The translations under genes and the position numbers were made by a program. Under the pieces are notes generated by a model. The model did no database searches, was not told the origin of the DNA, and saw nothing but the letters and a program-made list of their open reading frames with translations. Below, in pieces: positions 1-7,479 of a stretch of DNA of 29,363 bases (position 1 is the first letter of the stretch; each line of letters begins with the position of its first letter). The DNA comes from Thermoprotei archaeon. Lineage in GTDB: Archaea > Thermoproteota > Thermoprotei > Thermofilales > Thermofilaceae. The stretch covers positions 1-29,363 of the forward strand of contig QMRZ01000004.1 of NCBI GenBank assembly GCA_003649495.1, read 5' to 3'.

Positions 1-1
1 C

Positions 2-265
2 TATACACCGACTACTATTCCATTCTCCTTCAATGCCACTAAGCCGGGTGCCTATAAGTTGACACTAAAGATCCATTACCGCAATTATTACGGCGAGCTA
101 AAAGTCCTAACGAAGAGCTTCTCTCTAAGGGTAAAGCCTTCACGCGGCGCTAGGCTCACGGCCGCTAGAGGGAAAGAAGCTGGCATGCCGCTCGCTGTTA
201 TAACGGTATCGGGGGTAGCGGCATTGATCGTGGTGGTCCTACTCATTTGGAGGTGGAGGAGGTGA
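2..265 (+). CDS. C-terminal end of a membrane-anchored surface protein (partial)
   Basis: The reading frame is open from the left edge, so only the last 87 residues are present. They form a beta-strand-rich stretch resembling the CARDB/NEW3-like domains of archaeal surface proteins (residues such as 'PGAYKLTLKIHY'), then a linker, then one strongly hydrophobic segment of about 20 residues ending in Arg-Trp-Arg-Arg. That is a C-terminal anchor with a short cytoplasmic tail, so the bulk of the protein should face outside. It overlaps the downstream permease start by 4 bases (GTGA), which makes it the first visible gene of an ABC transporter operon. A surface subunit working with a MacB-type permease is an inference from this order; the missing N-terminal part would decide it. 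Confidence 0.75.
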   Translation, partial: YTPTTIPFSFNATKPGAYKLTLKIHYRNYYGELKVLTKSFSLRVKPSRGARLTAARGKEAGMPLAVITVSGVAALIVVVLLIWRWRR

Positions 266-1437
266 GGGTTAGGGACTACGTGCTGTACTCGCTTAAGAGC
301 GTGAGGGAGAGGAGGGGTAGATCGGTGGGCGCCATAATTGGGGTGATGATAGCGGCTACCGCCTTAGCGCTGGGCATGGGCATCGGCAAGGCATTCCAGG
401 AAGTATTTGCCGAGTACCTGGGGAAGACGCTGGCCGCTTCCTCGATATTTGTGATGAATGCTGCTGGCCTTACGGATGCTGATGTACTAATCTTCAGCCA
501 GCTACCCTGCGTGAAGGAGGCCTTCGGGGTAGCAGTAAGCCAAGCTACCGTCGCAACTGCTAGGGGGCATAGGAGCGTTACTATAGTTGCGGTAGATCCT
601 AGGCACCTAGCCGAGCTCTTGGGCGTAGCTGACTTGAATGAGTTTGTGGAAGAGGGCATCCCTGTGCCCAGGGGCATGGAAGTAGTAGTAGGCGCTAACA
701 TATGGCAGGACCAGGAGACGGGAGAGAGGCTACATAGGGTGGGCGAGGTATTAACCCTGAGGGTTGGGGGTAGGCGTGAAGTAAGCCTCCTCATAGCTGG
801 CTTAGCTAAGCCAGGAGGGCTTAGAGGGATGGGCTTCTCGGTGGACGACTCAATATTCATGGATCCTGAGGAGTTCTTCACCTTAATAAGCAGGAGGAGA
901 GTCTACCAGGTTGCGGTAGTAATCCTCACCAAACCCGAGTACGCCACGGAAGTGGCTAAGCAGGTTAGAGCACTCGCCCCTCCTCGCTCTAGGGTGTTCA
1001 CACCGATTGGGATGGTAGCGCAGGTAGAAGTATTCGTGAACTCTGTCGGGATGCTTCTAACCTTCACCTCAGCAGTCAGCATGGGCGTTACCGCCCTCTG
1101 GGTCTTTGACAGCATGACGATAAGCACTGTACAGAGAGTGAGGGAGATAGGCGTGTTAAAAGCCGTAGGATTCACATCGAGGGATGTACTCCTCCTATTC
1201 CTCACAGAAGCCCTCCTGATATCCCTCGCGGGTGAGGCAGCTGGTCTAATCCTGAGCGCCCTCCTCTCCCGCCTAGTCTACATCCCTGTATTTAACTTGA
1301 GACTCAAACCCGTGCTTACGCCTGAGATACTGGCATTAACGCTGACCTTACCTGTGGCAGCAAACCTTGCAGCTGCAGCTATACCGGCTAGGGCGGCTGC
1401 TAGGCTAGACCCTGTCAGGGCGCTCAGGTACGAATGA
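262..1437 (+). CDS. FtsX/MacB-like ABC transporter permease
   Basis: Membrane subunit of a MacB/LolC-type ABC system, 391 residues. One transmembrane helix lies near residues 20-45, followed by a large extracytoplasmic domain of about 200 residues, then three C-terminal helices (near 255-285, 300-330 and 350-375). The C-terminus carries the family's DPVxALRYE-type ending. I chose the GTG at 262 because it overlaps the upstream TGA (GTGA) and sits 8 bases after GGAGG; a TTG at 247 is the longer alternative. The ATPase gene follows directly. Such systems move lipids, peptides or drugs, or act mechanically on envelope proteins; the substrate cannot be read from the sequence. Confidence 0.9.
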   Translation: MRVRDYVLYSLKSVRERRGRSVGAIIGVMIAATALALGMGIGKAFQEVFAEYLGKTLAASSIFVMNAAGLTDADVLIFSQLPCVKEAFGVAVSQATVATARGHRSVTIVAVDPRHLAELLGVADLNEFVEEGIPVPRGMEVVVGANIWQDQETGERLHRVGEVLTLRVGGRREVSLLIAGLAKPGGLRGMGFSVDDSIFMDPEEFFTLISRRRVYQVAVVILTKPEYATEVAKQVRALAPPRSRVFTPIGMVAQVEVFVNSVGMLLTFTSAVSMGVTALWVFDSMTISTVQRVREIGVLKAVGFTSRDVLLLFLTEALLISLAGEAAGLILSALLSRLVYIPVFNLRLKPVLTPEILALTLTLPVAANLAAAAIPARAAARLDPVRALRYE

Positions 1438-1448
1438 GGGTGATTCTC

Positions 1449-2195
1449 ATGCCTCTGATTGAGCTCAGAGGGGTGTGGAAGATATACGATAGCGGTAGCA
1501 TGAGGGTGGTAGCTCTCAGGGATGTAGACATAGATGTTGAGGAGGGGGAGTTTGTAGCGGTAGTGGGGCCTAGCGGAAGCGGCAAGAGCACGTTACTACA
1601 CATAATAGGAGGCCTGGATAGACCGACTAGGGGGATCGTTAGAGTTGCTGGCATCGAGGTTAGCTCGTTGAGGAGTGACACTGAGCTCTGCAAGTATAGG
1701 AATGAGCTAGTAGGCTTCGTATTCCAGATGTTCTACCTCATTCCCAGGCTCACAGCTCTTGAGAACGTGGAGCTACCACTCATCGCGAGGGGTCTTGATC
1801 CCCGTGAGAGGAGGACTAAGGCCCTTGAAGCCCTCAGGCTGGTTGGGTTAGAGCATAGGGCGCATCATAGGCCAGCAGAGATGAGTGGGGGAGAGCAGCA
1901 GAGGGTAGCGATAGCCAGGGCGATCGTAACTGAACCTAAGTTGATATTGGCGGATGAGCCCACCGGCAACCTAGATTCTGCAAACGCGAGAGCCGTAATG
2001 GATCTCTTCGAGAAGCTGAATAAGGCCTTAGGTGTCACCATACTCCTGGCAACGCATAACTTAGAGCTACTGAGCTACTGTGATAGGGCCATTAGACTAG
2101 TTGATGGTAAGGTGGCAGGTATATATGATAGGGAGAGGTACGATGAACTCATAGCTCTTTCCTCGAAACGACTCCGTGAACATGACAGTACCTAA
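1449..2195 (+). CDS. ABC transporter ATPase, LolD/MacB family
   Basis: Cytoplasmic ATPase of the same transporter, 248 residues. Walker A GPSGSGKST is at about 40-48, the Q-loop Gln near 93, the signature MSGGEQQ near 145-151, Walker B LILADE near 165-170 and the switch His near 203. All catalytic elements are present, so it should be active. The ATG at 1449 gives the usual 'MPLIELRGVWKIY' beginning and follows GGGTGAT by 4 bases; an in-frame ATG at 1434 overlaps the permease stop (ATGA) and would add five residues. LolD/MacB is the closest group by its length and the FtsX-type partner. Confidence 0.92.
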   Translation: MPLIELRGVWKIYDSGSMRVVALRDVDIDVEEGEFVAVVGPSGSGKSTLLHIIGGLDRPTRGIVRVAGIEVSSLRSDTELCKYRNELVGFVFQMFYLIPRLTALENVELPLIARGLDPRERRTKALEALRLVGLEHRAHHRPAEMSGGEQQRVAIARAIVTEPKLILADEPTGNLDSANARAVMDLFEKLNKALGVTILLATHNLELLSYCDRAIRLVDGKVAGIYDRERYDELIALSSKRLREHDST

Positions 2196-2287
2196 CGGGG
2201 CCCCATAGGTACAAAGTCCTCCTCTTCAAGGAACATAAACTCTCATCGCCGTGAATTTCAGGACTATGTCGTCATCTTGACGGGAAG

Positions 2288-2297
2288 ATATAAAAAA
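2288..2297 (+). promoter_or_regulatory. TATA box for the AsnRS-like gene
   Basis: An A/T run, ATATAAAAAA, is centred near 2292, about 26 bases before the ATG at 2319. That is the archaeal TATA-to-start distance and implies a leaderless or nearly leaderless transcript. A small inverted repeat (CGTCA/TGACG, 2270-2282) lies just upstream and could be an operator. Confidence 0.6.
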
Positions 2298-2318
2298 TGA
2301 GGTGCTTTGAGGCCACCG

Positions 2319-3371
2319 ATGAGCAAGCTCAAACTGCACCCCGCTGTTAAGGAGTTTGAAAAGTCTATTAAAAGCAGGGGCCTTAGAGCAGTGTACGAAG
2401 CGGTTGAGAGGCTCGAGAGATGTTATATGCTTTACAGGGAGGAAAGGTATAAACGCATTTTCAGGATACAGGCTACAGCATTAAACGCTGCTCGCGAGTA
2501 CCTGAACTCTAAAGGTTTCATTGAGGTGCTACCCCCAGTAATAGGGTCACTACCGAGCCCTGGGTTAAGCGAGGATAAGCAGATCACGGTAGACTTTTAT
2601 GGCAAGAAGTTCAGAGTGATAGGCAACACGATACTCTACAAACAGATGATGGCCGATATCCTAGGCAAGATATACTTCATATCCCCCAATGTGAGGCTTG
2701 AGAGGCCAGAGGCAGCGCTGTCAGGCAGGCATTTGGCGGAGTTCTACAAGATAGATGTGGAGATTAGGGGAGCTACATACCATGACGCTATGAACTTAGC
2801 TGAAGGGCTCTTAGACTATGTGCTCAGGAGAGTGTGTGAGGAGTGTTGGAGAGATCTGGAGGCCCTCGGCAGGGTCCTGGAGATTAGGAGGCCCCCCTAC
2901 CCTCGCCTGACGTACGAGGAGGCTCTTCAGGTCTTATCGGAAGTAGGCTTTAAGGCGGAACACAGCCCCGAGGTGCCGTGGGAACATGAAGTACTTCTCT
3001 CAGCCGCCTTTACCTCCCCCTTCTTCGTAATGAACTATCCGAGGAGGCCCGAGGCCTTCTACGAGAGAGAGGACCCCCGTAGGCCTGGCATGCTGAGGAA
3101 TTTTAAGATGCTATACCCAGAGGGCTTTGGAGAAGCTCTCTCCGGCGCTGAGAGGGAATATGAGTACGGGAAGGTCATTAGACGCATAGCTGAGTCAGGA
3201 GGAGACCCGGCTGAGTACGGGTGGTATCTGGAGATGCTTAAGGAGGGGGCGTCTCCGAGCGCTGGTTTTGGGATAGGCGTGGAGAGGCTAACGAGGTACT
3301 TGTGTGGATTATCTAGCGTGTGGGAGGCTAGGCCATACCCTAAGATCCCAGGGATCACCTCAACTCCATGA
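2319..3371 (+). CDS. AsnRS-like class II synthetase, probable archaeal asparagine synthetase (AS-AR type)
   Basis: A 350-residue protein built only of the class II aminoacyl-tRNA synthetase catalytic core of the AspRS/AsnRS type. Motif 2 is visible near 126-150 (NVRLE...GRHLAEFYKIDVE), with the Arg-His-Leu-x-Glu-Phe pattern of AsnRS. Motif 3, GFGIGVERL, is near 316-324. No N-terminal OB-fold anticodon-binding domain is present. This matches the archaeal paralogue shown in Pyrococcus to make asparagine from aspartate, ammonia and ATP rather than to charge tRNA. I chose the ATG at 2319 because a TATA box is placed 26 bases upstream; a TTG at 2307 is in frame. It is monocistronic. Asparagine synthesis is inferred from family knowledge. 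Confidence 0.85.
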   Translation: MSKLKLHPAVKEFEKSIKSRGLRAVYEAVERLERCYMLYREERYKRIFRIQATALNAAREYLNSKGFIEVLPPVIGSLPSPGLSEDKQITVDFYGKKFRVIGNTILYKQMMADILGKIYFISPNVRLERPEAALSGRHLAEFYKIDVEIRGATYHDAMNLAEGLLDYVLRRVCEECWRDLEALGRVLEIRRPPYPRLTYEEALQVLSEVGFKAEHSPEVPWEHEVLLSAAFTSPFFVMNYPRRPEAFYEREDPRRPGMLRNFKMLYPEGFGEALSGAEREYEYGKVIRRIAESGGDPAEYGWYLEMLKEGASPSAGFGIGVERLTRYLCGLSSVWEARPYPKIPGITSTP

Positions 3372-3374
3372 CAG

Positions 3375-4112
3375 CTATATGGGCAGTACTAGCCTCGCAT
3401 ACATCAGGGTGAGCTCCTCAGCGGGGATCCCACGCACTAGCTCCCCTAATAAGGCTTCGAGGTGTTCAAGAGTCTTTGAAGCATCGCCGGTGCCTCTAAT
3501 TAAAGCTAGGCTGCCCCTCTTAGGCATGGCATTTATGAAGAGCCTCTCAAGCCTCCTGAGGTATTCGCCCACGTAGTAGGACCGCTTGAGCTCGATCTCC
3601 ACGGCTCTGGGCTCTACTCCGAACATCACAGTCTCGAGCACCTCTACCTCGACCACCCATGGAACCTCTTTGAGCTTACTAACCTCCTCCCCTGTCAGCC
3701 TTCTCCTCAGGGGGATCCCGGCTTCGAATAGATAACCTACAATGTACTCCCCCAATCCCTCCAGCTCTTCAAGCACGTGTGTTGGAGCTAGCCGGTGTAG
3801 AGGCACTCCCCGCTCTAAGGCGCCCCTTATGTGTACAGCCCTTGCTCCCACGAGCCGGGCTAGCTTCTCGGCAAGCTCCTCCTCATCTACGTAGAACTCC
3901 AGGAATGCTAAAGCGCCATACGTAGCCGGTATAGGCGTTATGCTCTCGAGTTCTCTCTCCCCTTCTGCTTCCAGGACCTCCTTAGGAGCTAGGTAGAGGG
4001 GCCAATCTCCCGTGAAGGACTGGATCGCGTCAATGTAATCATATGCCTCCTTAATGGTGAGCTGCTTAACTTTGTCCGAGATTAGTACCCTATATTCACG
4101 CGCCTCCTCCAT
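3375..4112 (-). CDS. conserved hypothetical protein, 245 residues
   Basis: I do not recognise this protein. It is acidic and soluble-looking, without signal peptide or membrane helix. It begins with a stretch resembling a small alpha/beta domain, has acidic helices in the middle (near 85-110), and ends in a leucine-rich helical region. No Cys pairs or nucleotide-binding motifs are seen. The ATG at 4112 has a strong GGGAGG 7 bases upstream; a GTG at 4136 would add eight residues. It lies 32 bases downstream of the dehydrogenase gene on the same strand and is probably cotranscribed with it. Its 3' end lies 3 bases from the convergent AsnRS-like gene. Confidence 0.75.
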   Translation of the reverse strand: MEEAREYRVLISDKVKQLTIKEAYDYIDAIQSFTGDWPLYLAPKEVLEAEGERELESITPIPATYGALAFLEFYVDEEELAEKLARLVGARAVHIRGALERGVPLHRLAPTHVLEELEGLGEYIVGYLFEAGIPLRRRLTGEEVSKLKEVPWVVEVEVLETVMFGVEPRAVEIELKRSYYVGEYLRRLERLFINAMPKRGSLALIRGTGDASKTLEHLEALLGELVRGIPAEELTLMYARLVLPI

Positions 4113-4144
4113 CAGCTTTCCTCCCTCAAGCAGCACTCAAGTGG

Positions 4145-5140
4145 TCAATACTCTAATAGCACTCCTAAGCACTCACCAGGCTTCTCGCTTATTAGCTTAT
4201 AGGCCTCAGGCGCGTCTCGGATAGAGTATCGGTGAGTTATAAGGTGCTTAACCTTCGCAATACCAGCCTCTAAGAGGCTGAAGAATAGCTCCGTATTGCG
4301 CTTACGCGTCCAGGGGTTATAGGGAGTCTCTACCACTGGCTGGCTGGTGAAGTGAGTGCCCAGTATTACCCTGCTAGGTCTGTTAACTTCGTCGTGGAAG
4401 TCGAGGGTAGTAGGTCCTCTCGGTGAGCTTAGTATCACGAGTCTGCCCAGGCTCCTAACGAGTTTAATGGCAAGCGGTATCACCTTGGGATTGCCAGTCA
4501 CCTCGAAGACCACGTCAGCCTCCCCCACAAGCCTCCTCACCCCTTCCACTAGCGGCTCTCGAGACGCGTTTAGCACTGCTGTGGCTCCCGAGGCGAGAGC
4601 TAACTTAAGGCGTAAATCGTAGAGGTCAACAGCTATCACTGGGAAGCCCCCCGATAACCTGCTGAACTGTACGGCCATCTGTCCCAGCAAGCCAGCCCCC
4701 ACTACCACTACCTTCTCACCGAGCGTTACCCGAGCCAGCCTAACAGAATTCATGACTCCTGAAGCTATTGTGTGGAAGGTAGCGGCATCGCTGCTGATGG
4801 TCTCAGGCACTTTGACGACGTCCTCCGCTCTAGCTATGAAGTGAGTGGCGTGAGGGCCCATAGCAGCTACCCGCTCGCCCACTTCCAGAGCCTTAACTCC
4901 CTCCCCAACCTTGATTACTCGGCCGACGCACGAATAGCCAGGATAGAATGGGTACTTGACGTACTCGGACCACGCCGAGGGACGGGGGAACTCGCCTCTG
5001 AAAGCTGTGAGCTCAGTGCCTGAGCTTATCAAGCTGATATCATTTTCGATGAGAACCTCACCCCTTCCGGGATCCCTGACATCGTACTCCTCCAGTTCCA
5101 CTACTCCAGGCCGAGGGAATTTGACCCGAATGCCCTTCAT
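4145..5140 (-). CDS. medium-chain dehydrogenase/reductase family protein lacking the catalytic zinc ligands
   Basis: An NAD(P)-dependent oxidoreductase of the MDR superfamily, 331 residues. The N-terminal GroES-like domain has 'ISSGTEL' at about 38-44, where classical alcohol dehydrogenases carry the zinc-binding Cys. It has 'GYSCVGRV' where they have Gly-His-Glu. The Rossmann motif VVGAGLLGQ is at about 147-155. This pattern matches the MDR subgroup that includes bacteriochlorophyllide a dehydrogenase-like proteins, most of unknown substrate. The ATG at 5140 was preferred over the adjacent GTG at 5143. It is divergent from an ornithine cyclodeaminase-family gene, with a shared A/T-rich promoter, so the two may act in one pathway. 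The substrate is unknown. Confidence 0.85.
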   Translation of the reverse strand: MKGIRVKFPRPGVVELEEYDVRDPGRGEVLIENDISLISSGTELTAFRGEFPRPSAWSEYVKYPFYPGYSCVGRVIKVGEGVKALEVGERVAAMGPHATHFIARAEDVVKVPETISSDAATFHTIASGVMNSVRLARVTLGEKVVVVGAGLLGQMAVQFSRLSGGFPVIAVDLYDLRLKLALASGATAVLNASREPLVEGVRRLVGEADVVFEVTGNPKVIPLAIKLVRSLGRLVILSSPRGPTTLDFHDEVNRPSRVILGTHFTSQPVVETPYNPWTRKRNTELFFSLLEAGIAKVKHLITHRYSIRDAPEAYKLISEKPGECLGVLLEY

Positions 5141-5187
5141 CACGTTATTAGGGTCGTGACGTAGATAAGGACTTACACTGGAGAGGA

Positions 5188-5195
5188 TTTTTAAG
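5188..5195 (+). promoter_or_regulatory. TATA box in the divergent dehydrogenase/OCD-family promoter
   Basis: TTTTTAAG is centred about 25 bases before the ATG at 5217, consistent with leaderless transcription of the rightward gene. Read on the other strand (CTTAAAAA) it is about 50 bases before the leftward dehydrogenase start and could serve both genes. Confidence 0.5.
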
Positions 5196-5216
5196 TAGGT
5201 AGCTGGATCATGCCTG

Positions 5217-6218
5217 ATGCAGCTGAGGATGCTTTACCTTAAGCAGGAGGATGTGATAAAAGCTGGAGTCCTGGACTTCGATGCTGCGCTAAAAGACATT
5301 GAGGAGGTGTTCAGGATGATGGCTAAGGGTGAGGTGGTGATGCCCCCTAAGGTAGCTATGGACCTGTACTTCCCTGATGGGAGCCCGAAGGGGCATCTCG
5401 TAGCGATGCCAGCATATATAAAGAGCCTGGGGATTGCCGGCATCAAATGGGCGGCAGGCTTTTTCAAGAACCCCGAGCTCTATGGCCTGCCCCACGGCAT
5501 GGATATTATAGTGCTGAGCGACCCGGAGAGCGGCAGGCCCTTAGCAATAATGGATGGAACGCTAATCACAGCCGTTAGGACTGGTGCTGTAGCTGGCGTA
5601 GGAGCTAAATTCCTGGCACCTGATGGAGCAAGCGTAGCAGCCCTAATAGGGGCTGGCGTGGTGGGAAGGGCCGCTGGATTAGCGCTCTGCTCAGCTATGA
5701 GAGGGCTCTCAGAGGTTAAGATCTATGACTTAAAGGAGGAGAAGGCTAGGAGGCTGGTTAACGAGTTGCCAGTTGATGCGAGGAGCGTGAGGAGCGCTGA
5801 GGAGGCTATCAGGGATAGCGACATCATAATCACAGCTACTACCTCTCATAGCCAGTTCGTAAAGCTTGAATGGCTCAAGAAGGACTGCCTATGCATAGAG
5901 CTTGGGAAGAACGAATTTGAAGATTCCGTAATACTCAACTCGGGAGTGTTAGTGGTTGATTACTGGGAGCAGATTAAGGCTAGGAGCTGGGTATCACTTA
6001 CAAGGCTCTGGAGAGACGGCTTGCTGAACGAGAGTCGAATTAAGAGCATTATTGACGTAGTTGAGGAGGGGCGCGTGGAGGGAGGAGGTCTGAGGTTCTT
6101 CAGCCCCATAGGGATGGCTTGTGAAGACTTAATAGTCGCGTACAGGATCTACCGCACAGCTAGGGAGAAGGGGCTGGGCATCGAGCTCAGCTTGTGGGAG
6201 GAACCTTACTGGGCCTGA
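5217..6218 (+). CDS. ornithine cyclodeaminase/mu-crystallin family protein
   Basis: An NAD(P)-binding enzyme of 333 residues in the family that covers ornithine cyclodeaminase, archaeal alanine dehydrogenase, ketimine reductase and SbnB-type amino acid dehydrogenases. Family landmarks include 'GIKW' with Lys near 77, the stretch PHGMDIIVLSD near 92-102 followed by Gly-Arg-Pro-Leu-Ala, Arg-Thr-Gly-Ala near 121-124, and the Rossmann motif GAGVVG near 145-150. Full length. The substrate is not decided by the sequence; cyclisation of ornithine to proline is only one option. It is divergent from the zinc-less MDR gene and overlaps the end of the convergent aminotransferase by 13 bases. Confidence 0.88.
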   Translation: MQLRMLYLKQEDVIKAGVLDFDAALKDIEEVFRMMAKGEVVMPPKVAMDLYFPDGSPKGHLVAMPAYIKSLGIAGIKWAAGFFKNPELYGLPHGMDIIVLSDPESGRPLAIMDGTLITAVRTGAVAGVGAKFLAPDGASVAALIGAGVVGRAAGLALCSAMRGLSEVKIYDLKEEKARRLVNELPVDARSVRSAEEAIRDSDIIITATTSHSQFVKLEWLKKDCLCIELGKNEFEDSVILNSGVLVVDYWEQIKARSWVSLTRLWRDGLLNESRIKSIIDVVEEGRVEGGGLRFFSPIGMACEDLIVAYRIYRTAREKGLGIELSLWEEPYWA

Positions 6219-7417
6219 GAGGCGTGTCGCTTTATAAATGCTCTTATCTTCTCAACAGCTTCTCCTAACACATCTGGTGGCGGGAGGAATACTAGCCTGA
6301 ACCTATCCCTCCGGTAATCGTAGAAGCCAGTTCCATGCACTACAGCGACGCCCTCCTCCATTAATAGCTTTTTAGCGAATCCTAAGTCGTCACCCCAGTC
6401 CCCCTTCACGGTGAGCCTAGGATACGCGTAAAAAGTGGCACGCGGCGCTGTTAGCACAGCCCCCTCCACCTCTCCCATTAGATCTAGTAGTAAATCCCTC
6501 CTCCGCTTAAACTCTCTCTTCAGATCCTCGATGAAGCTCTCGCCAGATCTGATAACCTCAGCAAGTGCCTTCTGCGCTGGCGTGGACGCTGATAGCCTAT
6601 TGCGAGCTAGCTTCACTATTGCTTCCTTAACCTCCGTTAACCTCCCCTCTGGATCGCTGAAGTACATGTAGCCGATGCGCCATCCGGTGACCATGTAGCT
6701 CTTCGAGAATCCATTGAGCCCGATCACGGGTACGTCGTCCGAGAGTGTGGCAGTGCTGTAGAAGTCCCCCTCAAATACTATCCTATCATATATTTCGTCC
6801 GACACTATACAGGCCCCAACCTCACGCGCCGCGTCAATTAAGCTGGCTAGTTCTTCTCTGCTCAGGAGAGCTCCAGTTGGGTTATGGGGGTTGATTATCA
6901 CTACTATCTTTGTCCTCGGGGAGATCGGGGAGTTTTCAAGCCTTATCTTCCACTCTCCTCCCTCCTCAACTATCCTATAGAACCTGGGGATCCCCCCATG
7001 AAGCCTCACATAATTGACGTATACTGGGTAGCATGGGCTCGGCAACAGGACCTCATCCCCCTCTTCGAGCATTGCAGCCATTATGAAGCTTATAGCCTCA
7101 GAGACGCCCTGAGTAACTATCACGTCCTCAGCCTCCATCTCAACGCCGTTAGTCCTCCTCTCCCTCTCAGCTATAGCCTGCCTGAACTCTTCCAGCCCCT
7201 CAGAGGGCGCATAGAAGTTGTAGCCCTCCTCAATAGCCTCTGCTAACGCCCTCCTCAGGATGGGTGGTGGGGAGAAGCCGTATCGCGGGGGGTCACCTAT
7301 ATTAAGGTATATTACCCTGCGTCCCTTCCTCTCCAGCTCCCTGGCGAGCGCGGCGATCTCCCTAATGGCGTACTCGAGCTCTCTTACTCTGCTCGAGGGA
7401 GGGAAGTGCCCATGCAC
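6206..7417 (-). CDS. class I/II PLP-dependent aminotransferase (AspC/AlaT-like)
   Basis: Fold type I aminotransferase, 403 residues. The sequence shows LNIGDPP near 38-44, NPHNPTG near 176-182, SDEIYD near 206-211, the PLP lysine in GFSKSY near 236-241 (Lys239) and the substrate-carboxylate Arg in GWRIGY near 245-250. The family covers aspartate, alanine and aromatic transaminases; the amino donor cannot be fixed here. I chose the GTG at 7417: it starts directly before the usual helical N-terminus and lies 26 bases from a TATA box on this strand. An ATG at 7489 would add 24 atypical residues and run into the divergent amidohydrolase gene. Confidence 0.88.
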   Translation of the reverse strand: MHGHFPPSSRVRELEYAIREIAALARELERKGRRVIYLNIGDPPRYGFSPPPILRRALAEAIEEGYNFYAPSEGLEEFRQAIAERERRTNGVEMEAEDVIVTQGVSEAISFIMAAMLEEGDEVLLPSPCYPVYVNYVRLHGGIPRFYRIVEEGGEWKIRLENSPISPRTKIVVIINPHNPTGALLSREELASLIDAAREVGACIVSDEIYDRIVFEGDFYSTATLSDDVPVIGLNGFSKSYMVTGWRIGYMYFSDPEGRLTEVKEAIVKLARNRLSASTPAQKALAEVIRSGESFIEDLKREFKRRRDLLLDLMGEVEGAVLTAPRATFYAYPRLTVKGDWGDDLGFAKKLLMEEGVAVVHGTGFYDYRRDRFRLVFLPPPDVLGEAVEKIRAFIKRHASQAQ

Positions 7418-7438
7418 GCGTAGCTTATGTGAGCGCAG

Positions 7439-7446
7439 TAAAAATA
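7439..7446. promoter_or_regulatory. TATA element between divergent aminotransferase and amidohydrolase genes
   Basis: TAAAAATA lies 26 bases from the GTG at 7417 on the minus strand and about 37 bases before the ATG at 7480 on the plus strand. Being almost symmetric, it could serve both directions. Confidence 0.5.
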
Positions 7447-7479
7447 AGTTAGGCGATAGCTTGACTCCAGGCTCGAGAG

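Noticed and set aside
276..881. 201-residue reading frame opposite the permease
   Set aside because: Ser/Thr/Pro-rich shadow of the permease gene.
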